The notes under the pieces are model-generated. The model ran no database searches, was not told the origin of the DNA, and was given only the letters and a program-made list of their open reading frames with translations. Below, in pieces: positions 1 through 8,759 of a DNA stretch of 64,000 bases; position 1 is the first letter of the stretch, and each line of letters starts with the position of its first letter. This stretch comes from Microbacterium sp. MYb66 (lineage in GTDB: Bacteria > Actinomycetota > Actinomycetes > Actinomycetales > Microbacteriaceae): assembly GCF_002979435.1 (NCBI RefSeq), contig NZ_PCOV01000001.1, positions 620,001-684,000 on the forward strand, written 5' to 3'. The translations under genes were made by a program, and so were the position numbers.

Positions 1-1
1 C

Positions 2-1153
2 GAGGTGCTCGATGACCCCACCCTCCGAGGTCTCCCGCTGATCATCGGGGCTCCGGACGGCCGCTCGGTCGTCTCGAGTGCCTCCTACGAGGCCCGCCGA
101 TACGGCGTGCGTGCGGCGATGCCGGTCTCGCAGGCTCTTCGGCTGTGCCCGTCCGCACGGATTGTCCTCCCGCATTTCCACCGCTACCAGGAAGTCTCCC
201 GACAGGTGATGACGATCTTCGAGTCGTTCACGCCCCTGGTGGAGCCGCTGTCCGTCGACGAAGCGTTCCTCGATGTGCACGGAGTGCGCCGGCTGTGGGG
301 AAGCCCCGCGCAGATCGCGGAACTCATCCGTGAGCGCGTCCTCGAGGAGGTCGGCATCACCTGCAGTGTGGGCGTCGCGGCCACCAAGCATGTCGCCAAG
401 ATCGCCTCGACGATCTCCAAGCCCGACGGGATGCTGGTCGTCGCGGCGAAAGACACGCTCGACTTCCTCGCGCCTCGACCTGTCCGCGCCATGTGGGGTG
501 TGGGTCCCAAAGCGGCAGAGGCTCTGGAGGCCCGCGGCATCCGCACGGTACAGGACGTGCGCGACGCCCCGCGCGAGATGATCGACCGAGCGGTCGGGCC
601 CGCCCTCAGCGCCCGCCTCGCGCAGCTCGCTCGCGGGGAAGATGCGCGAGCCGTCGACACCGAGCGTGTGGAGAAGAGCATCGGTCACGAAGAGACTTTC
701 GAGCACGACATCCTCGATCGTCCGTTCCTGCGCGCCGAGCTGCTGAGGCTCGCGGATCGCGTCGCCTCCCGCTTGCGGCGCGCCGACTGGGAGGCATCGA
801 CGGTCGCGATCAAGATCCGCTTCGATGACTTCCGTACGGTCAATCGCTCCCAGACGTTGAGCGAGCCCACGGCGGTCGGGCAGCGCATCGGCGAAGCGGC
901 GCAATCCCTGTTCGAGCAGATCGACCGGCGGGATCCTGTGCGGTTGGTCGGCGTGCGGGCGGAGAATCTGCGGCCTGCCGGCGGTGGCGGTCTCGCTCTC
1001 TGGGATGACGACGAGGATTGGCGCAGGGTCGAGGGCGCGGTCGACGAGGCGGTCGCTCGGTTCGGCAACGCGACGATCAGTCGCGCTCGGCACATCGGAC
1101 GCGGAGACGGACGAGGTGCTGCGCAGCATCCGAAGGCGCACGGGGTGAATTGA
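2..1153 (+). CDS. dinB: DNA polymerase IV (5' truncated by window edge)
   Basis: Y-family translesion polymerase that copies past damaged or mismatched template. The reading frame is already open at base 2, so the real start lies outside the window and the GTG at base 5 is internal. The catalytic motif SVDEAF is at visible residues 83-88. It is followed by the helix-hairpin-helix thumb (around WGVGPKAAEAL) and a complete little-finger domain. The first metal-binding Asp near the N-terminus is not visible. The C-terminus ends in a basic tail; I see no obvious clamp-binding QLxLF peptide at the very end. Family assignment is firm. Confidence 0.95.
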   Translation, partial: EVLDDPTLRGLPLIIGAPDGRSVVSSASYEARRYGVRAAMPVSQALRLCPSARIVLPHFHRYQEVSRQVMTIFESFTPLVEPLSVDEAFLDVHGVRRLWGSPAQIAELIRERVLEEVGITCSVGVAATKHVAKIASTISKPDGMLVVAAKDTLDFLAPRPVRAMWGVGPKAAEALEARGIRTVQDVRDAPREMIDRAVGPALSARLAQLARGEDARAVDTERVEKSIGHEETFEHDILDRPFLRAELLRLADRVASRLRRADWEASTVAIKIRFDDFRTVNRSQTLSEPTAVGQRIGEAAQSLFEQIDRRDPVRLVGVRAENLRPAGGGGLALWDDDEDWRRVEGAVDEAVARFGNATISRARHIGRGDGRGAAQHPKAHGVN

Positions 1154-1178
1154 TCCCACGCGTCGCGCGATCGTCGAC

Positions 1179-1184
1179 TACCGT
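1179..1184 (+). promoter_or_regulatory. -10 box TACCGT, leaderless start
   Basis: TACCGT ends 7 nt before the ATG at 1192. It follows the TANNNT spacing seen before many genes here, so the transcript probably begins at the start codon. Confidence 0.5.
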
Positions 1185-1191
1185 GGGGAGC

Positions 1192-1509
1192 ATGCCGAAC
1201 ATTGCACTGGAACTCGGGAAGCAGGCCGCGGACTTCGGCGTGAAGAGCGCGTACGGAGAACCTCAAGACGTCGACGGGGTGAGCATCACCCCTGTCGCCT
1301 TCACCTATTCGGGGTTCGGCGGAGGAAGCGGAGAGGGTGCCGAAGGCGGAGGCGGGGGCGGGGTCTCCGTGCCCGTGGGCGTGTACGTCCGCCGCGAGGA
1401 GGGCCTGCGCTTCGAGCCGAACATCGTCACGCTCATCGTGGTGGCTGTGCCGTTCGTCTGGGTCGCCGGACGGGCACTCGCGCGAATCATCCGTGCCCTC
1501 AAGAAGTGA
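1192..1509 (+). CDS. GerW (YtfJ)-like sporulation-family protein
   Basis: A 105-residue protein with the layout of the GerW/YtfJ family. An N-terminal segment ends in YGEP and is followed by VDGVSITPVAF, then a Gly-rich stretch, VSVPVGVYV, and a C-terminal hydrophobic segment (about residues 79-95) before a basic tail. In Bacillus the family is linked to spore germination. Homologues are widespread in non-sporulating actinobacteria, where the role is unknown. The start was taken at ATG 1192 because a TANNNT box lies 7 nt upstream. The longer open frame to 1018 lies inside dinB. A membrane-anchored small protein is the safest description. Confidence 0.6.
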   Translation: MPNIALELGKQAADFGVKSAYGEPQDVDGVSITPVAFTYSGFGGGSGEGAEGGGGGGVSVPVGVYVRREEGLRFEPNIVTLIVVAVPFVWVAGRALARIIRALKK

Positions 1510-2074
1510 GGATCCGGTCGCGGCGGCGTTGGAGCACGCTGCGATTCTGATCTCGCAGGACGTTCGTGAGGTGGCGGCGGCGAATCCCGTCGTGCTGATC
1601 GATGGGGGAAGCGGCGCGGGCAAGTCCTCACTCGCCGCCCGTCTCGTGGAGCACTGGCCGGTGACCGGCCATGTGCAGCTCGTCGCGCTCGATTCGATCT
1701 ACCCGGGATGGGACGGGCTCGACGACGGCGTCGAGCGCGCGCTCGAATGGATCCTCCGCCCGCACGGCCGTGGATTCCACGGCACCTGGCGACGCTGGGA
1801 CTGGGAGCGTCAGGCCGAAGCCGAGAGTCACGCTGTCGACCCCGCCCTCGGCATGATCGTGGAGGGAAGCGGCATCCTTCGTGCGTCCACCGCTGGACTC
1901 GCCGATGTCCGGATCTGGGTGGACTCCGCGGAACCTGCGCGGAAGGCACGGGCGCTGGCGCGGGATGGTGATACCTACCGTCCTCATTGGGATCGGTGGG
2001 CTGCGCAGGAGCGACGCCATACGGAAAGGGACGACCCTCAGGGGCTCGCCACGCGGATCATCCGCGTTCCGTAG
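1493..2074 (+). CDS. P-loop ATP-binding protein (nucleoside-kinase-like)
   Basis: About 193 residues. The Walker A motif GGSGAGKS is at residues 38-45 and is followed by ARLVEHW and an LDSIYPGWDGLD segment, as in small uridine/cytidine-kinase-like P-loop proteins. A later IVEGSG motif resembles a Walker B/lid region. The substrate is not evident. The start is uncertain. GTG 1493 overlaps the preceding gene by 17 bp; TTG 1529, preceded by GTGAGGA, is an alternative that keeps the domain intact. It is probably co-transcribed with the GerW-like gene and ends 4 bp from the convergent DUF2017 gene. Confidence 0.6.
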   Translation: MPSRSEDPVAAALEHAAILISQDVREVAAANPVVLIDGGSGAGKSSLAARLVEHWPVTGHVQLVALDSIYPGWDGLDDGVERALEWILRPHGRGFHGTWRRWDWERQAEAESHAVDPALGMIVEGSGILRASTAGLADVRIWVDSAEPARKARALARDGDTYRPHWDRWAAQERRHTERDDPQGLATRIIRVP

Positions 2075-2078
2075 AGCC

Positions 2079-2579
2079 TCAGCCGTTCAGACCGGTTCCG
2101 GCTTCATCGGCGGCCTGGATGAGTAGTTCCAGACGGTAGCCGACCCAGTCGTAGACATCGTGACGGCCGTCCAGGCCGTCTTCCTCGTCGGACGTGATCC
2201 CGAGCCGCGTAGCGATCACGAGACGGATCGCGGTGAGCGTTCGGAGCCAGGAATCGACGTCATCCGCGTCGACCTCGAGCTCGCGGGTCGTGAGCGCCTC
2301 GTGCTCGAGAGCATCGAAGCCCCCGCTGAAATCGCCGAGCGCACCGCGGACGCGTCGAGCGTCGATCAGGCGTCGTTCCAGGAGATCGTCGCGCGTGCTG
2401 TGTGCGAACTCTCCCGCCGAGTCCGGATCGTCCGGATACGGGCTCGGCGTCAGTCGATCGATGGCGGGATCACCGGAGTCCCGCGAGTCGGCGATGAGCT
2501 CGAGAAAATCATCCACCAATTGGGCGAGGTGGAACTCCTCGATCAGGGTGATCGAGGTCGTGATCGGTGCTCGGGTCAC
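2079..2579 (-). CDS. DUF2017 family protein
   Basis: A 166-residue acidic protein with the character of DUF2017, the family that sits directly behind clpS in many actinobacteria. Function is unknown. The conserved neighbourhood suggests a link to ClpS-dependent proteolysis. The GTG start overlaps the clpS stop codon by 4 bp (GTGA), indicating translational coupling. There is no signal peptide or membrane segment. It is the last gene of a three-gene operon and ends tail-to-tail with the P-loop gene. Confidence 0.75.
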   Translation of the reverse strand: MTRAPITTSITLIEEFHLAQLVDDFLELIADSRDSGDPAIDRLTPSPYPDDPDSAGEFAHSTRDDLLERRLIDARRVRGALGDFSGGFDALEHEALTTRELEVDADDVDSWLRTLTAIRLVIATRLGITSDEEDGLDGRHDVYDWVGYRLELLIQAADEAGTGLNG

Positions 2580-2872
2580 AATGGAGCCTTCCTGACCGTC
2601 GCCCAGAGACCGAAGCCATGCATCGCCTGCGCGTGGACCTCCATCGTCTCGCGAGGGCCGGTGGATACGACCGCGTGACCCTCATGATGCACGGCGAGCA
2701 TGAGGGCGGTCGCATGATCGACGGAGTAGCCGAAGTAGGTCCGGAAGACACGGACCACGTAGCTCATCAGATTGACCGGGTCGTTCCACACCACGACCTG
2801 CCACGGCTCGAGTGGCGCGGCGTGGAGGTCGGTGACCTCTTCGATATCGGGGACAGCGGCGGGACTCGTCAC
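2576..2872 (-). CDS. clpS: ClpS, adaptor for the Clp protease
   Basis: Adaptor that binds the N-domain of the Clp ATPase and delivers N-degron substrates. The 98-residue product has the core signature [21 protein letters not shown], and a central histidine/glutamate stretch (HHEGHAVV) lines the N-degron pocket. It ends KAPL. The GTG start at 2872 overlaps the stop of the upstream metallopeptidase (GTGA); an open extension to 2980 lies inside that gene and is not used. It is the middle gene of the zincin-clpS-DUF2017 operon. Confidence 0.93.
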   Translation of the reverse strand: MTSPAAVPDIEEVTDLHAAPLEPWQVVVWNDPVNLMSYVVRVFRTYFGYSVDHATALMLAVHHEGHAVVSTGPRETMEVHAQAMHGFGLWATVRKAPL

Positions 2873-3216
2873 GCCCACCCCATCTCGTGCAGCTGCTCGT
2901 CGTCGATGCCGTAGAAGTGCGCGATCTCGTGCACCAATGTGGTGTGGACCTCGTCGCGGAGCTCCTCGGGCGTTTCGCACTGCGCCAGATGAGGTTCGCG
3001 GAACAGGACGATGCGGTCGGGGAGCTCACCCATCCCGTACTGGGTGCGCTCCGTGAGTGCCAACCCGTCGTACATGCCGAGCAGGTCGAGGGTGCCGTCT
3101 TCCGGTCGGTCCTCCACGACGAACACGACGTTCTCCAGCCCCTCGACCATGTCGTCGGGCAGTCGGTCGAGCTCGTCGATGACGAGTTCCTCGAAGGCAG
3201 CGGCATCCATGTCCAT
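2869..3216 (-). CDS. Zincin-like metallopeptidase family protein
   Basis: A 115-residue minimal zincin. The zinc-binding motif [10 protein letters not shown] (HExxH plus a downstream acidic residue) is at about residues 95-104. The family is annotated as metallopeptidase, but no substrate is known. The ATG at 3216 lies 7 nt after a TAGGCT box, so this is probably the leaderless first gene of the clpS operon. The coupling to clpS and DUF2017 suggests a role in protein quality control; this is inference. Confidence 0.8.
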   Translation of the reverse strand: MDMDAAAFEELVIDELDRLPDDMVEGLENVVFVVEDRPEDGTLDLLGMYDGLALTERTQYGMGELPDRIVLFREPHLAQCETPEELRDEVHTTLVHEIAHFYGIDDEQLHEMGWA

Positions 3217-3223
3217 CGTCTCC

Positions 3224-3229
3224 AGCCTA
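3224..3229 (-). promoter_or_regulatory. -10 box TAGGCT of the zincin-clpS operon
   Basis: Read on the minus strand, TAGGCT ends 7 nt before ATG 3216. It predicts a leaderless operon mRNA. Confidence 0.6.
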
Positions 3230-3244
3230 GGGGCGTGCGGCTAC

Positions 3245-3874
3245 TCAGTGGAGGAGGACGAGGATGCCGGCCACGACGATGAACAGTGCTCCGAAGACGG
3301 TGTTGAGCACACGTTGTCCACGGGCGGTCCTCGTGAGACGGCGGAACGGCCTGGCGGCCGCGGCGAAGAAGCCCCACATCACGATCACGTCCACGACGAT
3401 CACGGTGGCGATGAGTGTCAGGTACTGGGGGAGCGGAGGCTCATCCAGACGAATGAACTGGGGGATGAAGGCCAGGAAGAAGACGATCGCCTTCGGGTTG
3501 AGCAGGTTGACCCAGAAACCTCGTCGGATCATGGACCAGCGGCTCTCCCGGGAGTCGATGAGGACTGGAGCATCATCGACGGCCACGACGGGCTTGGCGA
3601 GGATGAGGCGGATGCCGAGAAACACGAGATAAGCGGCGCCGGCGTAGCGGATGCCGTTGAACAGGAACTCCGAGCGCGACACGAGGAGACCGACTCCTGC
3701 TGCAACGATGGCCACGTGGACGATCAGTGCGATCTGCTGGCCGATGATGCCCCAGATCGACCGTCGCCATCCCTGGTTCATGGCGTTCGACATCGTGTTG
3801 ATGGCGCCTGCACCGGGGGTGAAGCTGATCACGACGGATGCGGTGAGCAGGGAGAACCAGACCGCGAGTGACAC
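3245..3874 (-). CDS. LysE family amino-acid exporter
   Basis: About 209 residues with roughly six membrane segments. The LysE/RhtB N-terminal signature SFTPGAGAIN follows the first helix, and the conserved NPKA motif (NLLNPKAIVFF) lies mid-protein. Family members export amino acids or related metabolites; the substrate cannot be read from sequence. Two GTG codons lie in tandem at 3877 and 3874. The TAGACT box at 3881-3886 is 6 nt from the second, so 3874 is preferred by the spacing rule seen elsewhere in this window. Confidence 0.88.
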   Translation of the reverse strand: MSLAVWFSLLTASVVISFTPGAGAINTMSNAMNQGWRRSIWGIIGQQIALIVHVAIVAAGVGLLVSRSEFLFNGIRYAGAAYLVFLGIRLILAKPVVAVDDAPVLIDSRESRWSMIRRGFWVNLLNPKAIVFFLAFIPQFIRLDEPPLPQYLTLIATVIVVDVIVMWGFFAAAARPFRRLTRTARGQRVLNTVFGALFIVVAGILVLLH

Positions 3875-3880
3875 CACGTC

Positions 3881-3886
3881 AGTCTA
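3881..3886 (-). promoter_or_regulatory. -10 box TAGACT for the LysE gene
   Basis: On the minus strand it ends 6 nt before GTG 3874 and 3 nt before GTG 3877, which decides the start choice. Confidence 0.55.
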
Positions 3887-3924
3887 GGGCTCACGAAGCT
3901 CCCCACCGCTCGCTTCCGGAATGC

Positions 3925-3960
3925 GAAGAAGGCCCGAATCATCTGATTCGGGCCTTCTTC
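3925..3960 (-). terminator. Terminator hairpin after tRNA-His
   Basis: A perfect 17-bp inverted repeat (arms 3925-3941 and 3944-3960) with a 2-nt centre, just downstream of the minus-strand tRNA-His. The arm ends in CCTTCTTC rather than a pure U tract. It also sits beyond the start of the minus-strand LysE gene and isolates the two units. Confidence 0.75.
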
Positions 3961-3965
3961 AAGAG

Positions 3966-4038
3966 GGTGAGTAACGGGACTCGAACCCGCGACATCCGGC
4001 ACCACAAGCCAGCGCTCTACCAGCTGAGCTATACCCAC
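3966..4038 (-). tRNA. tRNA-His (GTG)
   Basis: A full cloverleaf folds on the minus strand. The acceptor GTGGGTA pairs with TACTCAC, the D stem is GCTC/GAGC, the anticodon stem is CTGGC/GCCGG and the loop TTGTGGT reads GTG. The T arm is GCGGG-TTCGAGT-CCCGT. The discriminator is C73, and the genomic base at 4039 supplies the G-1 that is diagnostic of histidine tRNA. CCA is not fully encoded. Confidence 0.96.
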
Positions 4039-4074
4039 CATGTGCCCACCGGAGCGGGCAACCATACGAGTCTA

Positions 4075-4701
4075 TTACATGTTCGGAGTGAACTCGGACA
4101 CCGTGCGGGCGGCGATCTCCCGCGCGTCATCACTGGAGGGTCCCGGCTCATCCACGAAGACGGCTTCGCGGTAGTAACGGAGTTCTCGGATCGACTCGAG
4201 GATGTCGGCGAGCGCCCGGTGTCCACCGTCCTTGGCCGGTGCCTGGAAGAACACTCTGGGATACCAGCGTCGCGAGAGCTCTTTGATGCTGGAGACGTCG
4301 ACGTTCCTGTAGTGCAGCCACTGATCGACCTGAGGCATGTACTTCGCGAGGAACATCCTGTCGGTGCCGATCGTGTTACCGGCGAGAGGAGCCTTCCGCT
4401 CAAGCGGTACGAATCGCCGGATGTACGCGAGCGTCTGGGCTTCGGCCTCTTCCAGGGACACGCCTCCAGGGATCTCCTGGATGAGTCCGGAGGTCTCGTG
4501 CATCTTCGTGACGAAGTCGTTCATGTGCTCGAGAGCGGCAGCGTTGGGACGGATCACCACCTGGAAACCCGGATCTATGGGTTTGAGCTCGAAATCAGTG
4601 ATGACGACCGCGATCTCGACGAGCTCATCGACCGCCAGGTCGAGGCCCGTCATCTCGCAGTCGATCCATACGAGACGGTCGTTCTCGGACGCAGATACCA
4701 T
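4075..4701 (-). CDS. orn: Oligoribonuclease
   Basis: DEDDh 3'-5' exonuclease that degrades nanoRNAs, including linear di-GMP, to mononucleotides. Its 208 residues match the family length. Motifs in order: WIDCEMTGLD (ExoI), a central Asn/Asp region around GNTIGTDRMFL (ExoII), and HRALADILESI (ExoIII) carrying the catalytic His and Asp. ATG 4701 lies 6 nt after a TAGTAT box. A tRNA-His gene follows 36 bp downstream on the same strand. Confidence 0.96.
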   Translation of the reverse strand: MVSASENDRLVWIDCEMTGLDLAVDELVEIAVVITDFELKPIDPGFQVVIRPNAAALEHMNDFVTKMHETSGLIQEIPGGVSLEEAEAQTLAYIRRFVPLERKAPLAGNTIGTDRMFLAKYMPQVDQWLHYRNVDVSSIKELSRRWYPRVFFQAPAKDGGHRALADILESIRELRYYREAVFVDEPGPSSDDAREIAARTVSEFTPNM

Positions 4702-4707
4702 GTCGCC

Positions 4708-4713
4708 ATACTA
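4708..4713 (-). promoter_or_regulatory. -10 box TAGTAT of orn
   Basis: On the minus strand it ends 6 nt before the orn ATG, so the transcript is predicted to be leaderless. Confidence 0.6.
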
Positions 4714-4786
4714 TCGACGGGCCCGACATCGACAGCGGATGCGCGATCGCAGGCGGTGGCAGGTCCGCGGTACGGTAGATGGGTGC

Positions 4787-4859
4787 GCCTCCGTAGCTCA
4801 GGGGATAGAGCAGGAGCCTTCTAATCTCTTGGTCGCAGGTTCGAATCCTGCCGGGGGCA
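4787..4859 (+). tRNA. tRNA-Arg (TCT)
   Basis: The acceptor GCCTCCG pairs with CGGGGGC (one G-U pair), the D stem is GCTC/GAGC, and the anticodon loop CTTCTAA reads TCT. The T arm is GCAGG-TTCGAAT-CCTGC and the discriminator is A. The base pair next to the anticodon loop is a C-U mismatch, otherwise the fold is standard. A TACGGT box at 4771-4776 is a plausible promoter. Confidence 0.94.
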
Positions 4860-4921
4860 CCTCGCGCGACCGATGTCCGTCTTGACTCGAGTCGCATGCA
4901 GATCCCCGGTTCACGTCGAGG

Positions 4922-5191
4922 TCATGAGTGGCGAAGAGCTGCGACGGCGTCGTCGACGCACCAGAACTCGCCGATGATGCGGAATGCGCCGGTGGCCAGG
5001 TGCAGACGCTCGGCGCGGTAGCGGAGGCCGAGCGGATCCGCCACGATCCGCAGGTGGCCCAGCACATGCTCTCTCCGGTCCTGCACCCGCCAGAGGTGAT
5101 CGGCGGCGCGGATGAGATGCTCCCGCGCAGAGGAGAGTCGGGGCGTCGCGAACGGGACTTCGGGCAGAGAGGTGATCAGGCTGTCGGACAT
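4922..5191 (-). CDS. Conserved small protein of unknown function
   Basis: An 89-residue soluble protein with no motif I recognise. It is rich in Arg, His and Leu, reads as largely helical (AREHLIRAADHLWRVQDRREHV) and ends WCVDDAVAALRHS. The ATG at 5191 is chosen because GGAAGGAGC lies at ribosome-binding distance upstream. The longer open frame upstream runs through ssb in antisense. It is transcribed away from ssb, with about 200 bp between the two starts. Confidence 0.6.
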   Translation of the reverse strand: MSDSLITSLPEVPFATPRLSSAREHLIRAADHLWRVQDRREHVLGHLRIVADPLGLRYRAERLHLATGAFRIIGEFWCVDDAVAALRHS

Positions 5192-5395
5192 CGGTGCTCC
5201 TTCCTGACTCGAACATACGATCGACCTCCGACATTCGGATTCGTATCGATCTCTCGATCCCACCGGGGCTTTCTCTGCACCGGCATTGTGCTGAACAACC
5301 TCTCCACCGACTGCGCGTGCGCGGCGCCGAGGGCCTGTCGGTGTGGACGACGCTGATGTGACCCGGAGGATTTCCGGTCGTTGAGAGGACAGCAC

Positions 5396-5923
5396 ATGAT
5401 CGACACGTTGACCATCGTGGGGAGAGTCGCCACGGATCCGATCCAGAGCCAGACCGGGAGCGGGGTGCCGGTCACGAACTTCCGCCTCGCCAGTACGCAT
5501 CGACGATTCGATACAGCGACGCAGGCGTGGACAGATGGAGGCACCAATTGGTTCTCCGTCGCGGCGTTCCGGCAGCTCGGCGAGCACGCGAAAGCGTCGC
5601 TGCGCACGGGAGACAGTGTGATCGTCACCGGACGCCTCAAGATCCGCAACTGGGAGAGCAACGGCAAACACGGGACGAGCGTCGACATCGACGCCGAGGC
5701 GATCGGACACGACCTGCGTTGGGGGACCACGGCATATCGCCCCCAGTCGCGCACATCGATGGGCGACACCGGTGCTTCCTCGGTCGCGGCGGACGAGACA
5801 GGCGGCGACTCTGGCGCCCCCACCACGGGCGGGGGACGGCCGACCGACGAACCGGCCGCGTACGAGACACCCTGGGCTGATCCGAGGGCGGTCGCGTCCG
5901 AGATGGCATCCGGAGTCCTCTGA
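5396..5923 (+). CDS. ssb: Single-stranded DNA-binding protein, SsbB-like paralog
   Basis: OB-fold protein coating single-stranded DNA. Residues 1-105 carry the SSB core (IVGRVATDP, NWFSVAAFRQLGEHA, GDSVIVTGRLKIRNWE). The 175-residue chain ends MASGVL instead of the acidic DDDIPF-type tip that recruits partner proteins. It also lies away from rpsF/rplI, so it is probably the accessory paralog rather than the replicative SSB. ATG 5396 follows GAGAGGAC; an upstream TTG at 5381 is unlikely. An ettA gene lies two genes downstream, as with SsbB in mycobacteria. Confidence 0.9.
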   Translation: MIDTLTIVGRVATDPIQSQTGSGVPVTNFRLASTHRRFDTATQAWTDGGTNWFSVAAFRQLGEHAKASLRTGDSVIVTGRLKIRNWESNGKHGTSVDIDAEAIGHDLRWGTTAYRPQSRTSMGDTGASSVAADETGGDSGAPTTGGGRPTDEPAAYETPWADPRAVASEMASGVL

Positions 5924-5986
5924 CGAAGGCGGCTCTGGCAGCTTGCGGGCTGCCGGTCGCACCGCGGGGAGAGCGACGGAGAGCCG

Positions 5987-5992
5987 TAGACT
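5987..5992 (+). promoter_or_regulatory. -10 box TAGACT, leaderless start
   Basis: It ends 6 nt before GTG 5999 of the lipoprotein gene. Confidence 0.6.
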
Positions 5993-5998
5993 CGGGAC

Positions 5999-6496
5999 GT
6001 GCTTCGTCGAACGGACCTCCCGCCTGCGCGCGCGGCCGGCATGCTCGCGGCCGCGACCGCCGCGCTCATCCTCTTGTCCGGCTGCGCACCCGGGTCCGAT
6101 CCGTCGGCTTCCCCGCCTCCCACGGAGACGCCGTCTCCCGCAGAGACCGAGTCCGCCGCACCCGAGTTCCTGCCTGACGGGACTGCGGCGGAGAATCTAC
6201 CGGTGTTCACGGCGGTGGCCGAGGCGGTCTGGGCGACGGACATGAAGGGAGCCGGCCGGGCATACATAGATGCACTGATCGATGCCGGGTTCGATCGCGC
6301 GGCCATGCAGGTGACTCAGGATCAGTCGACGGTCGGCAACCAGGCGGAGAGCCTGCAGTTCTCGGTTCGCTGGGGCGAGGACGACTGTCTGATCGGCCAA
6401 GTCGGCCCGTCCACGGGACAGGTCGTCACCGCGGTGATGCCGCAACTCGCCGAGGGGCGCTGCCTCGTCGGCACCACACGTCCGATCGACTGGTGA
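5999..6496 (+). CDS. Predicted lipoprotein of unknown function
   Basis: A 165-residue secreted protein with a basic N-terminus, a hydrophobic core and the lipobox LLSGC (Cys at about residue 29). A Pro/Ser/Thr/Glu-rich linker to about residue 55 follows. The mature domain has two cysteines (DDCLIGQ and EGRCLVG) that could form a disulfide. It resembles uncharacterised lipoproteins common in Microbacteriaceae. It has its own -10 box and lies between ssb and ettA. Confidence 0.72.
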   Translation: MLRRTDLPPARAAGMLAAATAALILLSGCAPGSDPSASPPPTETPSPAETESAAPEFLPDGTAAENLPVFTAVAEAVWATDMKGAGRAYIDALIDAGFDRAAMQVTQDQSTVGNQAESLQFSVRWGEDDCLIGQVGPSTGQVVTAVMPQLAEGRCLVGTTRPIDW

Positions 6497-6512
6497 CGCG
6501 CCGCGGGGCCGG

Positions 6513-6518
6513 TAGGCT
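6513..6518 (+). promoter_or_regulatory. -10 box TAGGCT of ettA
   Basis: Predicts a start near 6525 and a leader of about 35 nt containing AAGGAG at 6545-6550, 9 nt before GTG 6560. Confidence 0.5.
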
Positions 6519-6559
6519 GGAGTGTCGATCTTCGACGCCAACAGAAGGAGCGGTTTTCG

Positions 6560-8239
<1,680 letters not shown>

Positions 8240-8246
8240 GACCCCG

Positions 8247-8732
8247 ATGTCCGCTTCGCCGGGGCCGCGCCTGCACATCCCGATCCACCTCCGCTGGGGT
8301 GACCTGGACGCGTTCAACCACGTCAACAACACCTCGATGCTCAAACTGCTCGAGGAAGCGCGCGTTCGCGCCTTCTGGCGTGCAGGCCCCGGTGAAGAAG
8401 CCCCGTCCACCGCGGTCCTCGACTCCGGCATCGACGAGGGGATCCTGACCCTCATCGCACGTCAGGAGATCGAGTATCTGGCGCCGGTTCCGTATCAGCG
8501 GCGACCTCTCGAGGTGCAGATGTGGTTCGGCAAGCTCGGCGGTTCGAGCGTCGAGGTCTGTTACGAAGTGCACAACGACTCCGCAGCCGAGCCACGTCAG
8601 ATCTACGCGCGCTCGACGGCGATCATCGTGCTCGTCGATGCTCAGACCGGAAGGCCCACCCGTCTCACCCAGGAGATGCGCGACGCGTGGGAGCCGTACG
8701 TCGGCCCGTCCATCGAGTACAGCCACCGCTGA
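8247..8732 (+). CDS. Acyl-CoA thioesterase, hotdog fold (4HBT)
   Basis: A 161-residue single hotdog domain. The active-site signature WGDLDAFNHVNNTSML near residues 17-31 matches 4-hydroxybenzoyl-CoA-type thioesterases, with the catalytic Asp in GDLDAFNH. Expected activity is hydrolysis of acyl-CoA esters; the chain specificity is unknown. It starts 7 bp after ettA and is probably co-transcribed, an arrangement shared with mycobacteria from memory. Confidence 0.87.
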   Translation: MSASPGPRLHIPIHLRWGDLDAFNHVNNTSMLKLLEEARVRAFWRAGPGEEAPSTAVLDSGIDEGILTLIARQEIEYLAPVPYQRRPLEVQMWFGKLGGSSVEVCYEVHNDSAAEPRQIYARSTAIIVLVDAQTGRPTRLTQEMRDAWEPYVGPSIEYSHR

Positions 8733-8759
8733 GGCCCGCGCGGGCGGGGGCGGGTCCGA

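Noticed and set aside
3011..3871. 286-codon plus-strand frame opposite the zincin and LysE genes
   Set aside because: Ser/Thr/Asp-rich low-complexity shadow crossing two real minus-strand genes.
5205..5245. Weak repeat ATACGA...TCGTAT between the orphan gene and ssb
   Set aside because: Arms of 6 bp with a 20-nt gap are not distinguishable from chance.
8734..8745. GC palindrome GCCCGCGCGGGC between two thioesterase genes
   Set aside because: Loop-free and expected by chance at this base composition.
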